NCBI GenBank assembly: GCA_030693515.1
Contig: JAUYAK010000107.1
Span: 1-64,000, forward strand
DNA from: Opitutaceae bacterium
GTDB lineage: Bacteria > Verrucomicrobiota > Verrucomicrobiia > Opitutales > Opitutaceae
DNA: 64,000 nucleotides
Direction of reading: 5' to 3'
Within the stretch, counting starts at the first letter, position 1; each line of letters opens with the position of its first letter. Of the stretch, positions 29,066-37,555 are shown one piece after another. The position numbers and the translations under genes are program-made. Below the pieces are notes generated by a model. It had not been told where the DNA came from. It saw nothing but the letters and a program-made list of their open reading frames with translations, and did not search any database.

Positions 29066-30250
29066 ATGGCCAAACTTTCCGTCCGCACTGACCAGCCCGA
29101 GAAGCCCGCGACGTTTGCCGCCAAGGCCCCTCCGCGCGGACCGAAGCTCACGGCCGCCGATGGTGCGCCGCAGCTGCGGCGTCGCAAGGGCATCTCTTTT
29201 GGCAGCCCGATCAACGCCAAGGGGCAGGCCGTCTTCACCCGGCAAATCGCGACGCTCGTGAAGGCGGGCATGCCGATCATGCGCAGCCTCGAAGTGCTGG
29301 CGCGGCAGGAGAAGCGCCCGGCCTTCAAAGCGGTGGTGGAGGATTGCGCCGACACGATCCGATCCGGCGGGAATTTTTCCGACGGCCTGGCCGCGCACCC
29401 CAAGGCGTTCGATCGCCTCTACGTCAACATGGTCAAGGCGGGCGAGGCCGGTGGTGTGCTCGACAAGGTGCTCGAGCGTCTCGCCGTGTTCACCGAAAAG
29501 TCCGTGAAGATCCGCGGCAAAATCATCTCCGCGATGGTTTATCCCGCGATTATCAGCTGCGTGGCCGGCGGCATCATGGGCGTCCTCATGATCTGGGTGG
29601 TGCCCAAGTTCCAGGAGGTGTTCTTCACGATGCTGAAGGGCAAGCCCCTCCCGGCGCTCACGTCCTTCGTCGTCGGGATCGCCGATGCGCTGCGGCACAA
29701 CATCCTCCTCGTGCTCGGCGGGGTCTTCTGCGCGGCGGTGTTGTTCTTGATGTTCAAAAAATCGAGCATCGGCACGCGCTTCCTGCATTGGCTGCTGCTG
29801 AAGATGCCCGTGCTGGGCGATCTGTTTCTGAAGGCGGGCGTGGCGCGTTTCACGCGCACCTTCGGCACGCTGCTGTCGTCCGGTGTGCCGATCCTTCAGG
29901 CCCTCACCATCACGCGCGACACGAGTGGCAACGTGCATATCGCAAATGCGATCAACGTCGTGCACGACCGGGTGAAGGAGGGTGACAACGTCGCCCAGCC
30001 GCTGGAATCGACGAAGATTTTCCCGGGCATGGTCACCAGCATGATCGAGGTCGGCGAGGAGACGGGCGCGCTGCCCGACATGCTCGTCCGCATCGCCGAC
30101 AACTACGATGAGGAGGTGGACAACGCCGTCGATGCGCTCACCTCGATCATCGAGCCCATCATGATCGTCTTCATGGCGGTGGGCGTGGGCGTCATCGTCA
30201 TCGCGATGTTCCTGCCCATGGTGGAACTGATCAAGAGCTTGGGCGCGTGA
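29066..30250 (+). CDS. pilC: Type IV pilus inner-membrane platform protein PilC
   Basis: 394 residues. Two GspF domains: the first starts near FTRQIATLVKAGMPIMRSLEVLARQE, the second near FTRTFGTLLSSGVPILQALTITRD. Three membrane segments: about 156-178, about 210-228 and the C-terminal IIEPIMIVFMAVGVGVIVIA. PilC couples the PilB and PilT motors to pilin insertion and removal. It ends the pilus block and is convergent with the esterase gene 9 bp away. Confidence 0.94.
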   Translation: MAKLSVRTDQPEKPATFAAKAPPRGPKLTAADGAPQLRRRKGISFGSPINAKGQAVFTRQIATLVKAGMPIMRSLEVLARQEKRPAFKAVVEDCADTIRSGGNFSDGLAAHPKAFDRLYVNMVKAGEAGGVLDKVLERLAVFTEKSVKIRGKIISAMVYPAIISCVAGGIMGVLMIWVVPKFQEVFFTMLKGKPLPALTSFVVGIADALRHNILLVLGGVFCAAVLFLMFKKSSIGTRFLHWLLLKMPVLGDLFLKAGVARFTRTFGTLLSSGVPILQALTITRDTSGNVHIANAINVVHDRVKEGDNVAQPLESTKIFPGMVTSMIEVGEETGALPDMLVRIADNYDEEVDNAVDALTSIIEPIMIVFMAVGVGVIVIAMFLPMVELIKSLGA

Positions 30251-30259
30251 GGCGGGCGC

Positions 30260-31183
30260 TCAGGGCGTGAATTTCCGCTCCTTGAACCAGTAGAGGAGCT
30301 GGCTGGCCCACGGCGGGGCGGGGCGATCAGGCCGGCCGAGGCCGAGGCCGTGGGCGCCTTTTTCGTAGATATGCAGCGAGGCCGGGACCCCGGCCCGGCG
30401 CAGCGCGGCGGCGAAGAGCAGGGAGTTTTCCACGGGCACGGCCTTGTCCTCGACGGTGTGCCAGAGGAAGCACGGCGGCGTGTCCTTGGTCACCTGGAGT
30501 TCGCTGGAGAGAAACTTCACCAGATCGGCGGGCGGGTTCTCGCCGAGCAGGTTTTTGCGCGAACCGCTGTGCGCAAACTCAAGCAACGAGATCACCGGGT
30601 AGCACAGGATGCCGAGATCGGGGCGGGAACTCTCGCGCTCGATCGCATCGCTGGCGTCGGGTTTGCCGGCGTCGAAGTGCGTGACGAGCGTGGAGGTGAG
30701 GTGGCCGCCGGCCGAGGAGCCGATGACGCCGATGCGCGCGGGATCGAGGCCGTCGCGCCGCGCAAAGGCGCGCAGCATGCGGAGCGCCCGCGCGGCATCG
30801 CCGAGCATCACGGGATGGCGGTAGCCGTTGGAGCCGAGGCGATATTTCAGCACGTAGGCCGTGATGCCATGCTGGGCGAAGAACTCCGCGTAGCCCGCGC
30901 CCTCGTGTTCGGCGAGGCTGCCGTAGCCCCCGCCGGGGAGCACGAGCATGGTGGCGCCGTTGGCTTGGCCCGCCGCGGGCCGGTAGGGCGTGAGCGTGGG
31001 GATGTCCTTCGCGGTGTCGCCCAGCGCGCCGGGCGCGGCTCCGTCCCAGAGGCGGATGGGGCCCATGATCAGTGGGTAGGGGGTGGCCTTGGGCGCGGGG
31101 GCCTGGTCGGCGGCAGTCGTGGGAAGCGTGGCAAGCAGTGCGAGCGTGCCGATGGCGAATAGACGGTGGGAGGGAGGACGCAT
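30260..31183 (-). CDS. Secreted alpha/beta-hydrolase, xylan-esterase-like
   Basis: 307 residues with a signal peptide (LFAIGTLALLATLPTTAA). The oxyanion motif VLPGGGYGSLAEHEG, nucleophile elbow GVIGSSAGGHLTS (Ser in GxSxG), Asp in HTVEDKAVPVEN and His in EKGAHGLGLG form the expected triad. The family includes acetyl-xylan and feruloyl esterases and BD-FAE; carbohydrate ester cleavage in the periplasm is inferred. The ATG at 31183 opens the signal peptide. A minus-strand terminator of the upstream noncoding region lies 50 nt before it. Confidence 0.87.
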   Translation of the reverse strand: MRPPSHRLFAIGTLALLATLPTTAADQAPAPKATPYPLIMGPIRLWDGAAPGALGDTAKDIPTLTPYRPAAGQANGATMLVLPGGGYGSLAEHEGAGYAEFFAQHGITAYVLKYRLGSNGYRHPVMLGDAARALRMLRAFARRDGLDPARIGVIGSSAGGHLTSTLVTHFDAGKPDASDAIERESSRPDLGILCYPVISLLEFAHSGSRKNLLGENPPADLVKFLSSELQVTKDTPPCFLWHTVEDKAVPVENSLLFAAALRRAGVPASLHIYEKGAHGLGLGRPDRPAPPWASQLLYWFKERKFTP

Positions 31184-31233
31184 GGGGGAAAAGGTAAGCG
31201 ACGGGCCGAGTGAGGCGGCGCACGCGAAAATTG

Positions 31234-31274
31234 GAAAACAAAAAGGCCCCGGAAGTTTTGAGGCTTCCGAGGCC
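31234..31274 (-). terminator. Intrinsic terminator ending the 1-kb noncoding region
   Basis: On the minus strand GGCCTCGGAAG (31274-31264) pairs with CTTCCGGGGCC (31255-31245), loop CCTCAAAA, followed by TTTTTGTTTTCC. It fixes the transcribed strand as minus and separates the region from the esterase gene. Confidence 0.85.
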
Positions 31275-32208
31275 AATTTGCGGGGGTGGGCGTGCGTCAC
31301 TCGCTCTTTCCCAGTCGCACACGCTTGGACGCGCTCGCTTTCGCGGGCGGTGTGCTTCCCGACGCCACTCTCCGCGGCATGCGGAGACTGCGGTCTCATG
31401 GCGGGACCGTCCTGGCCGTTGCCGGCCGGGAACTTTTGAGTGAGGCCTTTGCGCCCGGTTGGGTCGCTCCTTGCCAGGAGCGGCTCGCCGGACGCAGTGC
31501 TGACACGCCTGCAATTTTCATTGTCTCGCGTCGGCACCTTTACCACGGGGACGGCGCGAGCTTTTGGCTCGCCGTTGGCCCCGCGCTACGGGTCTGACCT
31601 CTTAACTCTCAGGTTGCGTTCGCTTTTGCAGCGGGGTGACCCCGTTTTGCGGGACCGCCCCAGTTGAGGAGGTTGACGGACTTTGCCTAGGTCCGCTCAC
31701 TCCCCGCCGTCGCGATTTCCTTGCGCGCCCCGCTCGTGCAGCGAGCCGGGCCTTTTGGCGGGGTCGTCCCGCCGGAAATCACGACTGCGTTCTGGTCTGC
31801 GCAGTAGCAACCGTAACCCTCTGGGGTGACTGCGTCGGCGCACGGGTCGAAACGTCCCGTGGGCCTGACTCCGCTCAGCGCGGTTTCTGATCGCGCCTTA
31901 CGGCTCAGCTCCTAGTTCGTGCGTGGACTGACCGGACACGACTCCGGCCAGAGGAACTGGTGACATATGCCTCTCAAGCGGCTTTCGCCCTCAGGAGGGG
32001 CGGCCGGCACCAGTTGCCGTCCGCCATTCCCCGGTCGCCCGGGATTATCCCAGCCGTGCCCTCAGCGATGTTTTTCAGGACCGCTGCGCTTGCGACTGTT
32101 CTATCAAGGAACGAGTCAAAAGGTGCGGCCCGCGGAGCGAAACTAAAGCCTAGGTTCTGCACAATCGATTCACCGCGTGAAGCGGTGAATAACTTGAGAG
32201 CAACTTGG
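31236..32208 (-). ncRNA. Candidate large structured noncoding RNA (about 1 kb)
   Basis: Between the esterase and the GT87-like gene, 1087 bp (31184-32270) carry no ORF that reads like protein on either strand. The minus strand is dense in stable hairpins, for example 31465-31482 (7 bp, tetraloop), 31841-31861 (CACGGG/CCCGTG), 32169-32189 (TTCACCGC/GCGGTGAA), plus GNRA-like GTAA and GAAA loops, and ends in an intrinsic terminator. 32201-32208 (CAACTTGG on plus) can pair with 31273-31280 (CCAATTTG) with one mismatch, which would close the whole molecule just before the terminator. RNase P, tmRNA and group II domain V signatures were sought and not seen. The 5' end is not defined. Confidence 0.55.
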
Positions 32209-32232
32209 CTCACCGGTTGTTCACCTTCTGGT

Positions 32233-32261
32233 GGAATAGCGCCACCGTCCGCGGCTCGCAT
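32233..32261 (+). promoter_or_regulatory. ECF-type promoter of the GT87-like gene
   Basis: GGAATA (32233-32238), 17-bp spacer, TCGCAT (32256-32261), ending 9 nt before ATG 32271. It is one of nine sites in the window with the same two elements and spacing. Confidence 0.7.
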
Positions 32262-32270
32262 GGCGTGGGC

Positions 32271-33587
32271 ATGGAGGCATCGAACCGCCACGACGACAAC
32301 GAGGGCGGCCCGCCCGCGTGGCGGCTGCATGGGGCGGGCGCGGTCGCCGCGGGGGCTTGGCTCATCCTCGTGTGGCGATCGCACACCGCGGGCGGCGCGA
32401 CCTTGGGCTGGATGCTCGGGGTCGTCGCCGTGGCGTGGGCGTCGCTCGCGTTCGCGTGGTGCGCGTCCGATTCCGGAGGGCGCGGTGGCCGCGTCGTCGC
32501 AGTCTGGGCGTTGGGCTTTCGCCTTGTGGCATTCTTTGCGCAGCCGGTGCTGGAGGATGATCACCACCGGTTCCTGTGGGATGGGCATCGCTTCGCGGTC
32601 ACCGGGAATCCCTATGCGGAGCCGCCGCAGGCGCGATTCGGCGACGAGAGCATCGCGCCCGAATTCCGCGCGGTGCTTGATCGGATCAATCATCCGGATG
32701 TCGCGACGGTCTATGGGCCTGCGACGCAGTGGGCTTTCCGCGCCGCCCACGCGGTCGCGCCGGCGCAGCTCTGGCCTTGGAAACTGATCCTGCTCGGCGC
32801 GGAGCTGGCGCTCGGTGTGTTGCTGTGGCCGGTATTGGGGGCGCGGGGCCGGCTGCTGCTCGCGTGGTGCCCGCTCGCGATCTTCGAGACGGGCTTCAAC
32901 GCCCATCCCGACGCGCTCGCAATCGCGCTGGCTGTTGTGGCGTGGCGAAACAGGGAGCGTGGGTGGGGTGTGGCGGCGGGAGTGGCGCTGGGTGCGGCAA
33001 TCGCGGCCAAGGTCTTCGCGGTCCTGCTCGCGCCGTTCATCCTCTGGCGGCTGGGCGCGCGGGCCTGGATCGCGGCGGTAGGCGCGGGCTTGGCGTGCTA
33101 CGCGCCGTTTTGGTTGCGCGGGAGCGGCGCGGATCTCGCAGGGCTGCGCGCGATGGCGGGGGAGTGGGAGTTCAACTCGAGCGTTTACGCGCTGGCCGCG
33201 GCGGCGACGTCACCGCCGATCGCGCGCGGGGTGTGCGCGGTGGCGTTTGGCGCGATTTGGGCGGGACTTTTCCTGCGTTGGAGAAGGACGTTCGCGCAGC
33301 CTCCGCCGGGCACCTGGATATACGGGGCGTTTCTCCTGCTCTCGGCGACGGCCAACCCGTGGTATGCGCTTTGGCTCTGGCCCTTTGTCGCATTGCGGCC
33401 CTCGGCCACGGGTGTGGCGGTCCTGGCGGCGGTGAGCCTGAGCTACGCGACGGGCCTCAATCTGGGCGATCCCTCGCTCGGGAATTTCGGCCACCCGGCG
33501 TGGCTGCGGCCGGTGGAGTTTGGCGCGATCATGATCGCGGCGGGGTGGGATTGGCGGAGCGCAAAAAAGGCCGCCCGCGAGATGTGA
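32271..33587 (+). CDS. GT87/DUF2029-like membrane mannosyltransferase
   Basis: 438 residues, about ten hydrophobic segments. The first periplasmic loop carries LEDDHHRFLWDGHRF with the paired Asp typical of polyprenyl-phosphate-sugar-dependent GT-C enzymes, and NPYAEPP, INHPDVATVYGPATQ follow as in DUF2029/GT87 proteins. It would add a sugar from a lipid donor on the outer face of the inner membrane. Two upstream in-frame ATGs exist but 32271 sits 9 nt after the -10 element. Its stop codon lies inside the loop of a terminator serving the opposite strand. Confidence 0.8.
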   Translation: MEASNRHDDNEGGPPAWRLHGAGAVAAGAWLILVWRSHTAGGATLGWMLGVVAVAWASLAFAWCASDSGGRGGRVVAVWALGFRLVAFFAQPVLEDDHHRFLWDGHRFAVTGNPYAEPPQARFGDESIAPEFRAVLDRINHPDVATVYGPATQWAFRAAHAVAPAQLWPWKLILLGAELALGVLLWPVLGARGRLLLAWCPLAIFETGFNAHPDALAIALAVVAWRNRERGWGVAAGVALGAAIAAKVFAVLLAPFILWRLGARAWIAAVGAGLACYAPFWLRGSGADLAGLRAMAGEWEFNSSVYALAAAATSPPIARGVCAVAFGAIWAGLFLRWRRTFAQPPPGTWIYGAFLLLSATANPWYALWLWPFVALRPSATGVAVLAAVSLSYATGLNLGDPSLGNFGHPAWLRPVEFGAIMIAAGWDWRSAKKAAREM

Positions 33588-33602
33588 ACCTCGTGGGCGG
33601 CC
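33563..33602 (-). terminator. Intrinsic terminator of the outer-membrane protein gene
   Basis: Arms 33590-33602 and 33569-33581 (GGCCGCCC plus CGAG, one A-C mismatch on the minus strand) are followed by six Ts (33568-33563). The hairpin lies over the last codons and stop of the opposite-strand glycosyltransferase gene. Confidence 0.8.
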
Positions 33603-33625
33603 TTGGTAACACACAACCGAAAGGC

Positions 33626-34477
33626 TCAGAGCCTCAAGGGCAGGCTGATGCTGAGGGAGACGACCTTGGCGCGGCCGGTGTTGCGCAGATCGCCGATGCA
33701 CTTGGCGGCGGTGAGCTGGTAGCTCCGCCCGCCGGCGTCGGTGAACGACAGGCCGCCCTCGATGAACTGCGTGACCTCCTTCACCTGCGGGAACCCGTAG
33801 CTTGTGCCGAAGCCCGGACCGCCGATGTCGCCGCCGCTCAACCCCTGCGACCGCCGGTAGCCTAGATTCACGGTGAACGCGTCGACCTGCTTCGCGACCC
33901 CCACGCTGCCGAAGAGATCGTCGGGCACGCGGTGGTTGCGGTTGCGGTAACCGATCTCGCCATACGCGGCGAAGCCCTCGCCGAGCGATTTTCCGACGGC
34001 GAGTGCGGACTCGAATCCGCTCGCGCGGTCGCCCGGGTTGATCGGCGGGAGGGTGTTCGGGATGTCGTAGTCGCCGTTGATGATCAGGCCGGTCCGATAG
34101 GTGACGGCCGGGCGGTTGTCGGTCTCGGTGAGCAGCGCGTAGCTCAGGCCGAGGCGCGCATCGTCGCGGCCCTTGCGTTTGAAGTTCGCACCGGGCGGAT
34201 TGAATTTCACGGCCGTGTAGCCGATGGCGGCGTCGAGCGCGAGACGCGGGGCGAGGCCGTAGTCGAAGCGGATCGTCTGCGTGCGCTGGGTGATATCGGC
34301 GGGCAGGCTCATGCGGGTGGTGCCCACGTAAAACTCATCGAAGGACTGGTGCGTGTAGATCGGCGTGACGACGAGAACGCCAGGCTCGGCGAGCCAGACG
34401 TTCTGGGCCGTGGCGTGCGAAGCGAAGCCGAGGGAGGCTGCGACGAGGGCGAGGCGGAGGAGGGGAATTTTCTTCAT
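33626..34477 (-). CDS. Outer-membrane beta-barrel protein
   Basis: 283 residues with a signal peptide (LLRLALVAASLGFASHATAQ). The mature part is made of alternating strands ending in aromatic residues, such as TIRFDYGLAPRLALDAAIGY, GRDDARLGLSYAL and AFTVNLGYRR, and finishes with VVSLSISLPLRL, a C-terminal strand suited to BAM-dependent insertion. Family not recognised beyond a transporter/MetA-pathway-like porin fold. It is the second gene of a minus-strand pair, 35 bp after the small exported protein, driven by the divergent promoter at 34894-34922. Confidence 0.75.
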   Translation of the reverse strand: MKKIPLLRLALVAASLGFASHATAQNVWLAEPGVLVVTPIYTHQSFDEFYVGTTRMSLPADITQRTQTIRFDYGLAPRLALDAAIGYTAVKFNPPGANFKRKGRDDARLGLSYALLTETDNRPAVTYRTGLIINGDYDIPNTLPPINPGDRASGFESALAVGKSLGEGFAAYGEIGYRNRNHRVPDDLFGSVGVAKQVDAFTVNLGYRRSQGLSGGDIGGPGFGTSYGFPQVKEVTQFIEGGLSFTDAGGRSYQLTAAKCIGDLRNTGRAKVVSLSISLPLRL

Positions 34478-34512
34478 GGTGAGAATCGTTGGATGGGGAG
34501 GCGGTGCGCGGT

Positions 34513-34857
34513 TCACTTCTTCATGCCAAAGCGCTGCGCCACGAAATACTCCAGGGCGTCGAGCTGCGTGGCGCTGATCTTCCCGGCGAGCGCGACGAGG
34601 TTCTTCATCTTCGCGGCGTCGGCGGGCAGCTTGGCCTGCAGGGCCGTGAGGCGCGGGGTCTGCGCAGCCGCGTCCCCGCCGCCCGCGGTCATGGCAGAGC
34701 CTTCATAGACTTTCTGGCCGAGCGTGTATTTCTCCTGATCCATCTTGGCCGACGCGGCGGCGGGCGGGCGAGGCGGGCGGTTGGAGTAGCTGCCGGAGGC
34801 GAGCGCGGGCGCGGCCGCGAGCAGCGCAGCGCAGACGAGGAAGGATGCTTTTATCAT
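34513..34857 (-). CDS. Small exported protein, cytochrome-c-like without heme motif
   Basis: 114 residues with a signal peptide (about 1-20, ALASGSYSN at the cleavage). The mature part has YTLGQKVYEG and a C-terminal helix pair (LVALAGKISATQLDALEYFVAQRFG) that resemble the ends of class I cytochrome c domains, but no CxxCH is present and the only Cys is in the signal peptide. So it is a periplasmic protein of unknown function, perhaps a heme-less derivative. It leads the pair with the outer-membrane protein and is transcribed divergently from the sigma-factor operon. Confidence 0.7.
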   Translation of the reverse strand: MIKASFLVCAALLAAAPALASGSYSNRPPRPPAAASAKMDQEKYTLGQKVYEGSAMTAGGGDAAAQTPRLTALQAKLPADAAKMKNLVALAGKISATQLDALEYFVAQRFGMKK

Positions 34858-34893
34858 GGAGGGTGGGTTTGGTTGGAGGTTGCGGTTGCGTCG

Positions 34894-34922
34894 ATTTGAT
34901 GGGCCACGCCCGATCCTATTCC
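34894..34922 (-). promoter_or_regulatory. ECF-type promoter of the exported-protein/outer-membrane pair
   Basis: On the minus strand GGAATA (34922-34917), 17-bp spacer, TCAAAT (34899-34894). The start codon is 36 nt further on, so this is the only one of the nine sites that predicts a normal untranslated leader. It lies back to back with the sigma-gene promoter. Confidence 0.65.
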
Positions 34923-34965
34923 ATCGCATCCCGGGGGAAATTTCCGCTCCATCCCGATCCGTTGC

Positions 34966-34994
34966 GGAATAGAAAAGGTTCTCGGCCTTCTCAC
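34966..34994 (+). promoter_or_regulatory. ECF-type promoter of the sigma/anti-sigma/arsM operon
   Basis: GGAATA (34966-34971), 17-bp spacer, TCTCAC (34989-34994), 4 nt before GTG 34999. It implies that the sigma factor activates its own gene. A palindrome GGAAATTTCC (34936-34945) lies between the two divergent promoters and could bind another regulator. Confidence 0.75.
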
Positions 34995-34998
34995 TGGC

Positions 34999-35562
34999 GT
35001 GGACGAAGTGGACTACGAGCAAGCCGTCGCGCTCTATCACGAGGACCTGCACCGGTTCGCGCTGAGCCTCGCGCGCAATCCCGACGATGCGCGCGACCTC
35101 ACCCAGGAGTCCTACTGCCGACTGCTCACCAAGAGCGGCCAGGTGCGCGATCACACCAAGGTGAAGTCGTGGCTCTTCACGACGCTTTACCGCGTCTTTC
35201 TCGGACGGAAGCGTCATGAGAAACGCTTTCCGCATACGGAACTGTCTCTCACCGAACTGGAGCTGCCGGCGCCGGCGACGGATTTTCTGGATCGGATCGA
35301 CGCCAATACCGTGTGGGCCGCACTTGAGCGAATCGACGAGCATCACCGCACGCCGCTCACGCTGTTCTACCTGCAAAGCCTCTCCTACCGCGAGATCGCC
35401 GTCATGCTCGACGTGCCGATCGGCACGGTGATGTCGCGGCTCTCGCGCGCCAAGGCGCAGCTTCGCGCCCTCCTCAAGGAAAACGTCGCGCAGTCCAGTG
35501 CGGACGATACGGAAAAAATCATCTCGCTGCCACCGACCCCGCGCACGGCGCAATCACTATGA
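34999..35562 (+). CDS. ECF-family RNA polymerase sigma factor
   Basis: 187 residues. Region 2: LYHEDLHRFALSLARNPDDARDLTQESYCRLL with the core-binding helix and KSWLFTTLYRVFLGRKRHEKRF for -10 recognition. Region 4: ALERIDEHHRTPLTLFYL, LSYREIAVMLDVPIGTVMSRLSRAK, the helix-turn-helix for the -35 box. There is no region 1 or 3. It starts with GTG 4 nt after its presumed -10 element, so the transcript is probably leaderless. ATG of the anti-sigma gene overlaps its TGA. By position it should recognise the GGAATA-17-TCNNAC/T promoters listed here. Confidence 0.93.
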   Translation: MDEVDYEQAVALYHEDLHRFALSLARNPDDARDLTQESYCRLLTKSGQVRDHTKVKSWLFTTLYRVFLGRKRHEKRFPHTELSLTELELPAPATDFLDRIDANTVWAALERIDEHHRTPLTLFYLQSLSYREIAVMLDVPIGTVMSRLSRAKAQLRALLKENVAQSSADDTEKIISLPPTPRTAQSL

Positions 35563-36296
35563 ACCGCGAGGAAGCCCAATTTATCCTTGGCGCATGCCGG
35601 CCCGACGGGGAGGACGCGCAGGATCCGCAATACCGAGAGGCGCTGGCGCTCGCCGGCCGCGATCCAGTGCTCGCCCGCTGGCTCGCCGAGGAGCGGGCGT
35701 TTGACCGGGCCCTCAGCGCCAAGCTCCGCGCGCGCGCCGTGCCGCCCGATCTGGCGGGGCAGCTCCTGCTCGCGCGGGCGACGGTGCGGCGCCTCCCGCG
35801 CTGGCGCCAGCCGGTGTGGCTGGCCATGGCGGCCGCGCTCGCGCTGTTGCTTGCGGTCGGGGCGCTCTTCCTGCCGCGGGGCGGGGCCGGCGATGAGTTT
35901 GCGGCGTTTCGCACCGCGATGCTTGCGCCCGGACCCGAGTTTGGCGGTCACGCCGATGTGTGGGGACTCGACAACGCCGGCTACCGCACGTGGCTGGCGA
36001 GCCACCGCGGTGATCCGAACTTTGTCCTGCCGCGTGGACTCGCGGACAAAGGCATCTCCGCCTGCAAGGTCGTCGCGTGGCGCGGCCGGCAGGTAACGAT
36101 GCTCTGCGTCAAGTTCGGCGGCCAGCACGTCGATCTCTTCGTCCTCGATGCCGAGGCCATCCCGGGCCACGCGCTGGGCGCGATGCCGGCGATGTTCGCC
36201 GTCGGCGAGGTGAACGCCGCCGCGTGGCTGCGCGAGGGCAAGCTTTACCTCCTGGCCGGAACTGTGCCCGCAACCGAGCTCCGCGCACTCCTCTGA
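35559..36296 (+). CDS. Anti-sigma factor, single-pass membrane protein
   Basis: 245 residues. A cytoplasmic N-terminal part (about 1-85, RDPVLARWLAEERAFDRAL), one membrane helix (about 88-106, WLAMAAALALLLAVGALFLP) and a periplasmic C-terminal domain of about 135 residues containing two cysteines (GISACKVVAW and VTMLCVKFGG). The topology and the 4-bp overlap with the sigma gene identify it as the cognate anti-sigma factor although no zinc HxxxCxxC motif is present. The periplasmic cysteine pair could sense redox state or bind a metal or arsenical; this is inference. Confidence 0.8.
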   Translation: MNREEAQFILGACRPDGEDAQDPQYREALALAGRDPVLARWLAEERAFDRALSAKLRARAVPPDLAGQLLLARATVRRLPRWRQPVWLAMAAALALLLAVGALFLPRGGAGDEFAAFRTAMLAPGPEFGGHADVWGLDNAGYRTWLASHRGDPNFVLPRGLADKGISACKVVAWRGRQVTMLCVKFGGQHVDLFVLDAEAIPGHALGAMPAMFAVGEVNAAAWLREGKLYLLAGTVPATELRALL

Positions 36297-36304
36297 CTTT
36301 GCCC

Positions 36305-37450
36305 ATGCCTGCCGAAACCTCCGTCAAACAACGCTACGCCGCCGCCGCCCAGGCGCCCGAGGCTGCGCTCTGCTGCCCCGTCGAATATGATCGCCGCTAT
36401 CTCGAGGTCATCCCCACCGAGGTGATCGAGAAGGATTACGGCTGCGGCGATCCCTCGCGCTACGTCAAACCCGGCGAGACTGTGCTCGATCTCGGGAGCG
36501 GCACGGGAAAAATCTGCTTCATCGCGGCGCAAGTTGTCGGGCCGCAGGGCCGCGTCATCGGCGTGGACATGACCGACGAGATGCTCGAAGTCGCCCGCCG
36601 CAACGCGCCCATCGTCGCGGAGCGAATCGGCTTTGCCAACGTCGAGTTCCGCAAGGGCCGCATCCAAGACCTCGCGCTCGACCTAGAAAAACTCGATCAC
36701 GAACTGCAAGCCCGACCCATCGCGGACGCCGCCTCGTTTCTCGCCGCCGAAGAACTGGCCGACGACCTGCGTGTGCGCGCTCCACTGGTCGCGAGCGATG
36801 CGATCGATGTCGTGGTCTCCAACTGCGTGCTGAACCTTGTCGAACCGCGCGCGAAACGGATGCTGTTCGAGGAGATTTTTCGCGTCCTGAAAAAAGGCGG
36901 GCGCGCCGTCATTTCCGACATCGTGGCCGATGAGCCCGTGCCGGAAGCGCTGCAGCAAAACCCCGAGTTGTGGAGCGGCTGCATCAGCGGCGCGCTCACG
37001 GAAGAGGATTTTTTGCGGGCGTTCGCCGACGCGGGGTTTTACGGGATTCAGATCCTCAAGCGCGACGCGACGCCGTGGCGCACCGTCGAAGGCATCGAGT
37101 TTCGCTCGGTCACGGTGCAGGCCTTCAAAGGCAAACAAGGTCCGTGCCTGGAGCGCAATCAGGCCGCCATCTATCTCGGGCCGTTCAAGGAAGTGCTCGA
37201 CGACGACGGCCACCGGCTGCAACGCGGTCGCCGCTACGCCGTGTGCGACAAGACCTATCAGCTCTACAGCCAGGAGCCCTACCGCGCGCATTTCGCCCTC
37301 GTCGAACCGCGGCGCGAGATTCCGCTGGCCGAGGCGAAACCCTTCAATTGCGCGGGCGCGGCGCTGCGGCACCCGAAGGAAACCAAGGGCGACGATTACG
37401 ACGCGACAACTGCCGGGGGTGTCGTGTGCCGGGACGGTGGCTGTTGTTGA
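36305..37450 (+). CDS. arsM: ArsM-like SAM methyltransferase
   Basis: 381 residues. SAM motif I VLDLGSGTGKICFIAAQ (about 60), GVDMTDEMLEVARRNA, VVSNCVLNLVEP and the post-core GGRAVISDI are those of arsenite methyltransferases (ArsM/AS3MT). Cysteines that could bind As(III) occur in ALCCPVEY near the N-terminus, in SNCVLNL and in a terminal CRDGGCC. Family knowledge: stepwise methylation of arsenite, and dimethylarsenite is the substrate of ArsS. It lies 8 bp after the anti-sigma gene. The extra C-terminal domain of about 110 residues is longer than in the minimal enzyme. Confidence 0.85.
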   Translation: MPAETSVKQRYAAAAQAPEAALCCPVEYDRRYLEVIPTEVIEKDYGCGDPSRYVKPGETVLDLGSGTGKICFIAAQVVGPQGRVIGVDMTDEMLEVARRNAPIVAERIGFANVEFRKGRIQDLALDLEKLDHELQARPIADAASFLAAEELADDLRVRAPLVASDAIDVVVSNCVLNLVEPRAKRMLFEEIFRVLKKGGRAVISDIVADEPVPEALQQNPELWSGCISGALTEEDFLRAFADAGFYGIQILKRDATPWRTVEGIEFRSVTVQAFKGKQGPCLERNQAAIYLGPFKEVLDDDGHRLQRGRRYAVCDKTYQLYSQEPYRAHFALVEPRREIPLAEAKPFNCAGAALRHPKETKGDDYDATTAGGVVCRDGGCC

Positions 37451-37555
37451 TGAGATTAGCCAGCAAGTCGCGCGGGCGCTCAAGGGTTCCGCCGACTGTG
37501 CTTTTTCGGTGACGACATCCGGCGTGTGGCTGTGAATGGCGCTATCGCCCTCACG

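Noticed and set aside
31236-32208. RNase P RNA, tmRNA or group II intron in the 1-kb gap
   Set aside because: No GAGGAAAGTCC-type P4 strand, no tag ORF with tRNA-like ends, and no domain V hairpin could be found.
33626-34857. Cytochrome c plus porin electron conduit
   Set aside because: The small protein has no CxxCH, so no heme can be claimed.
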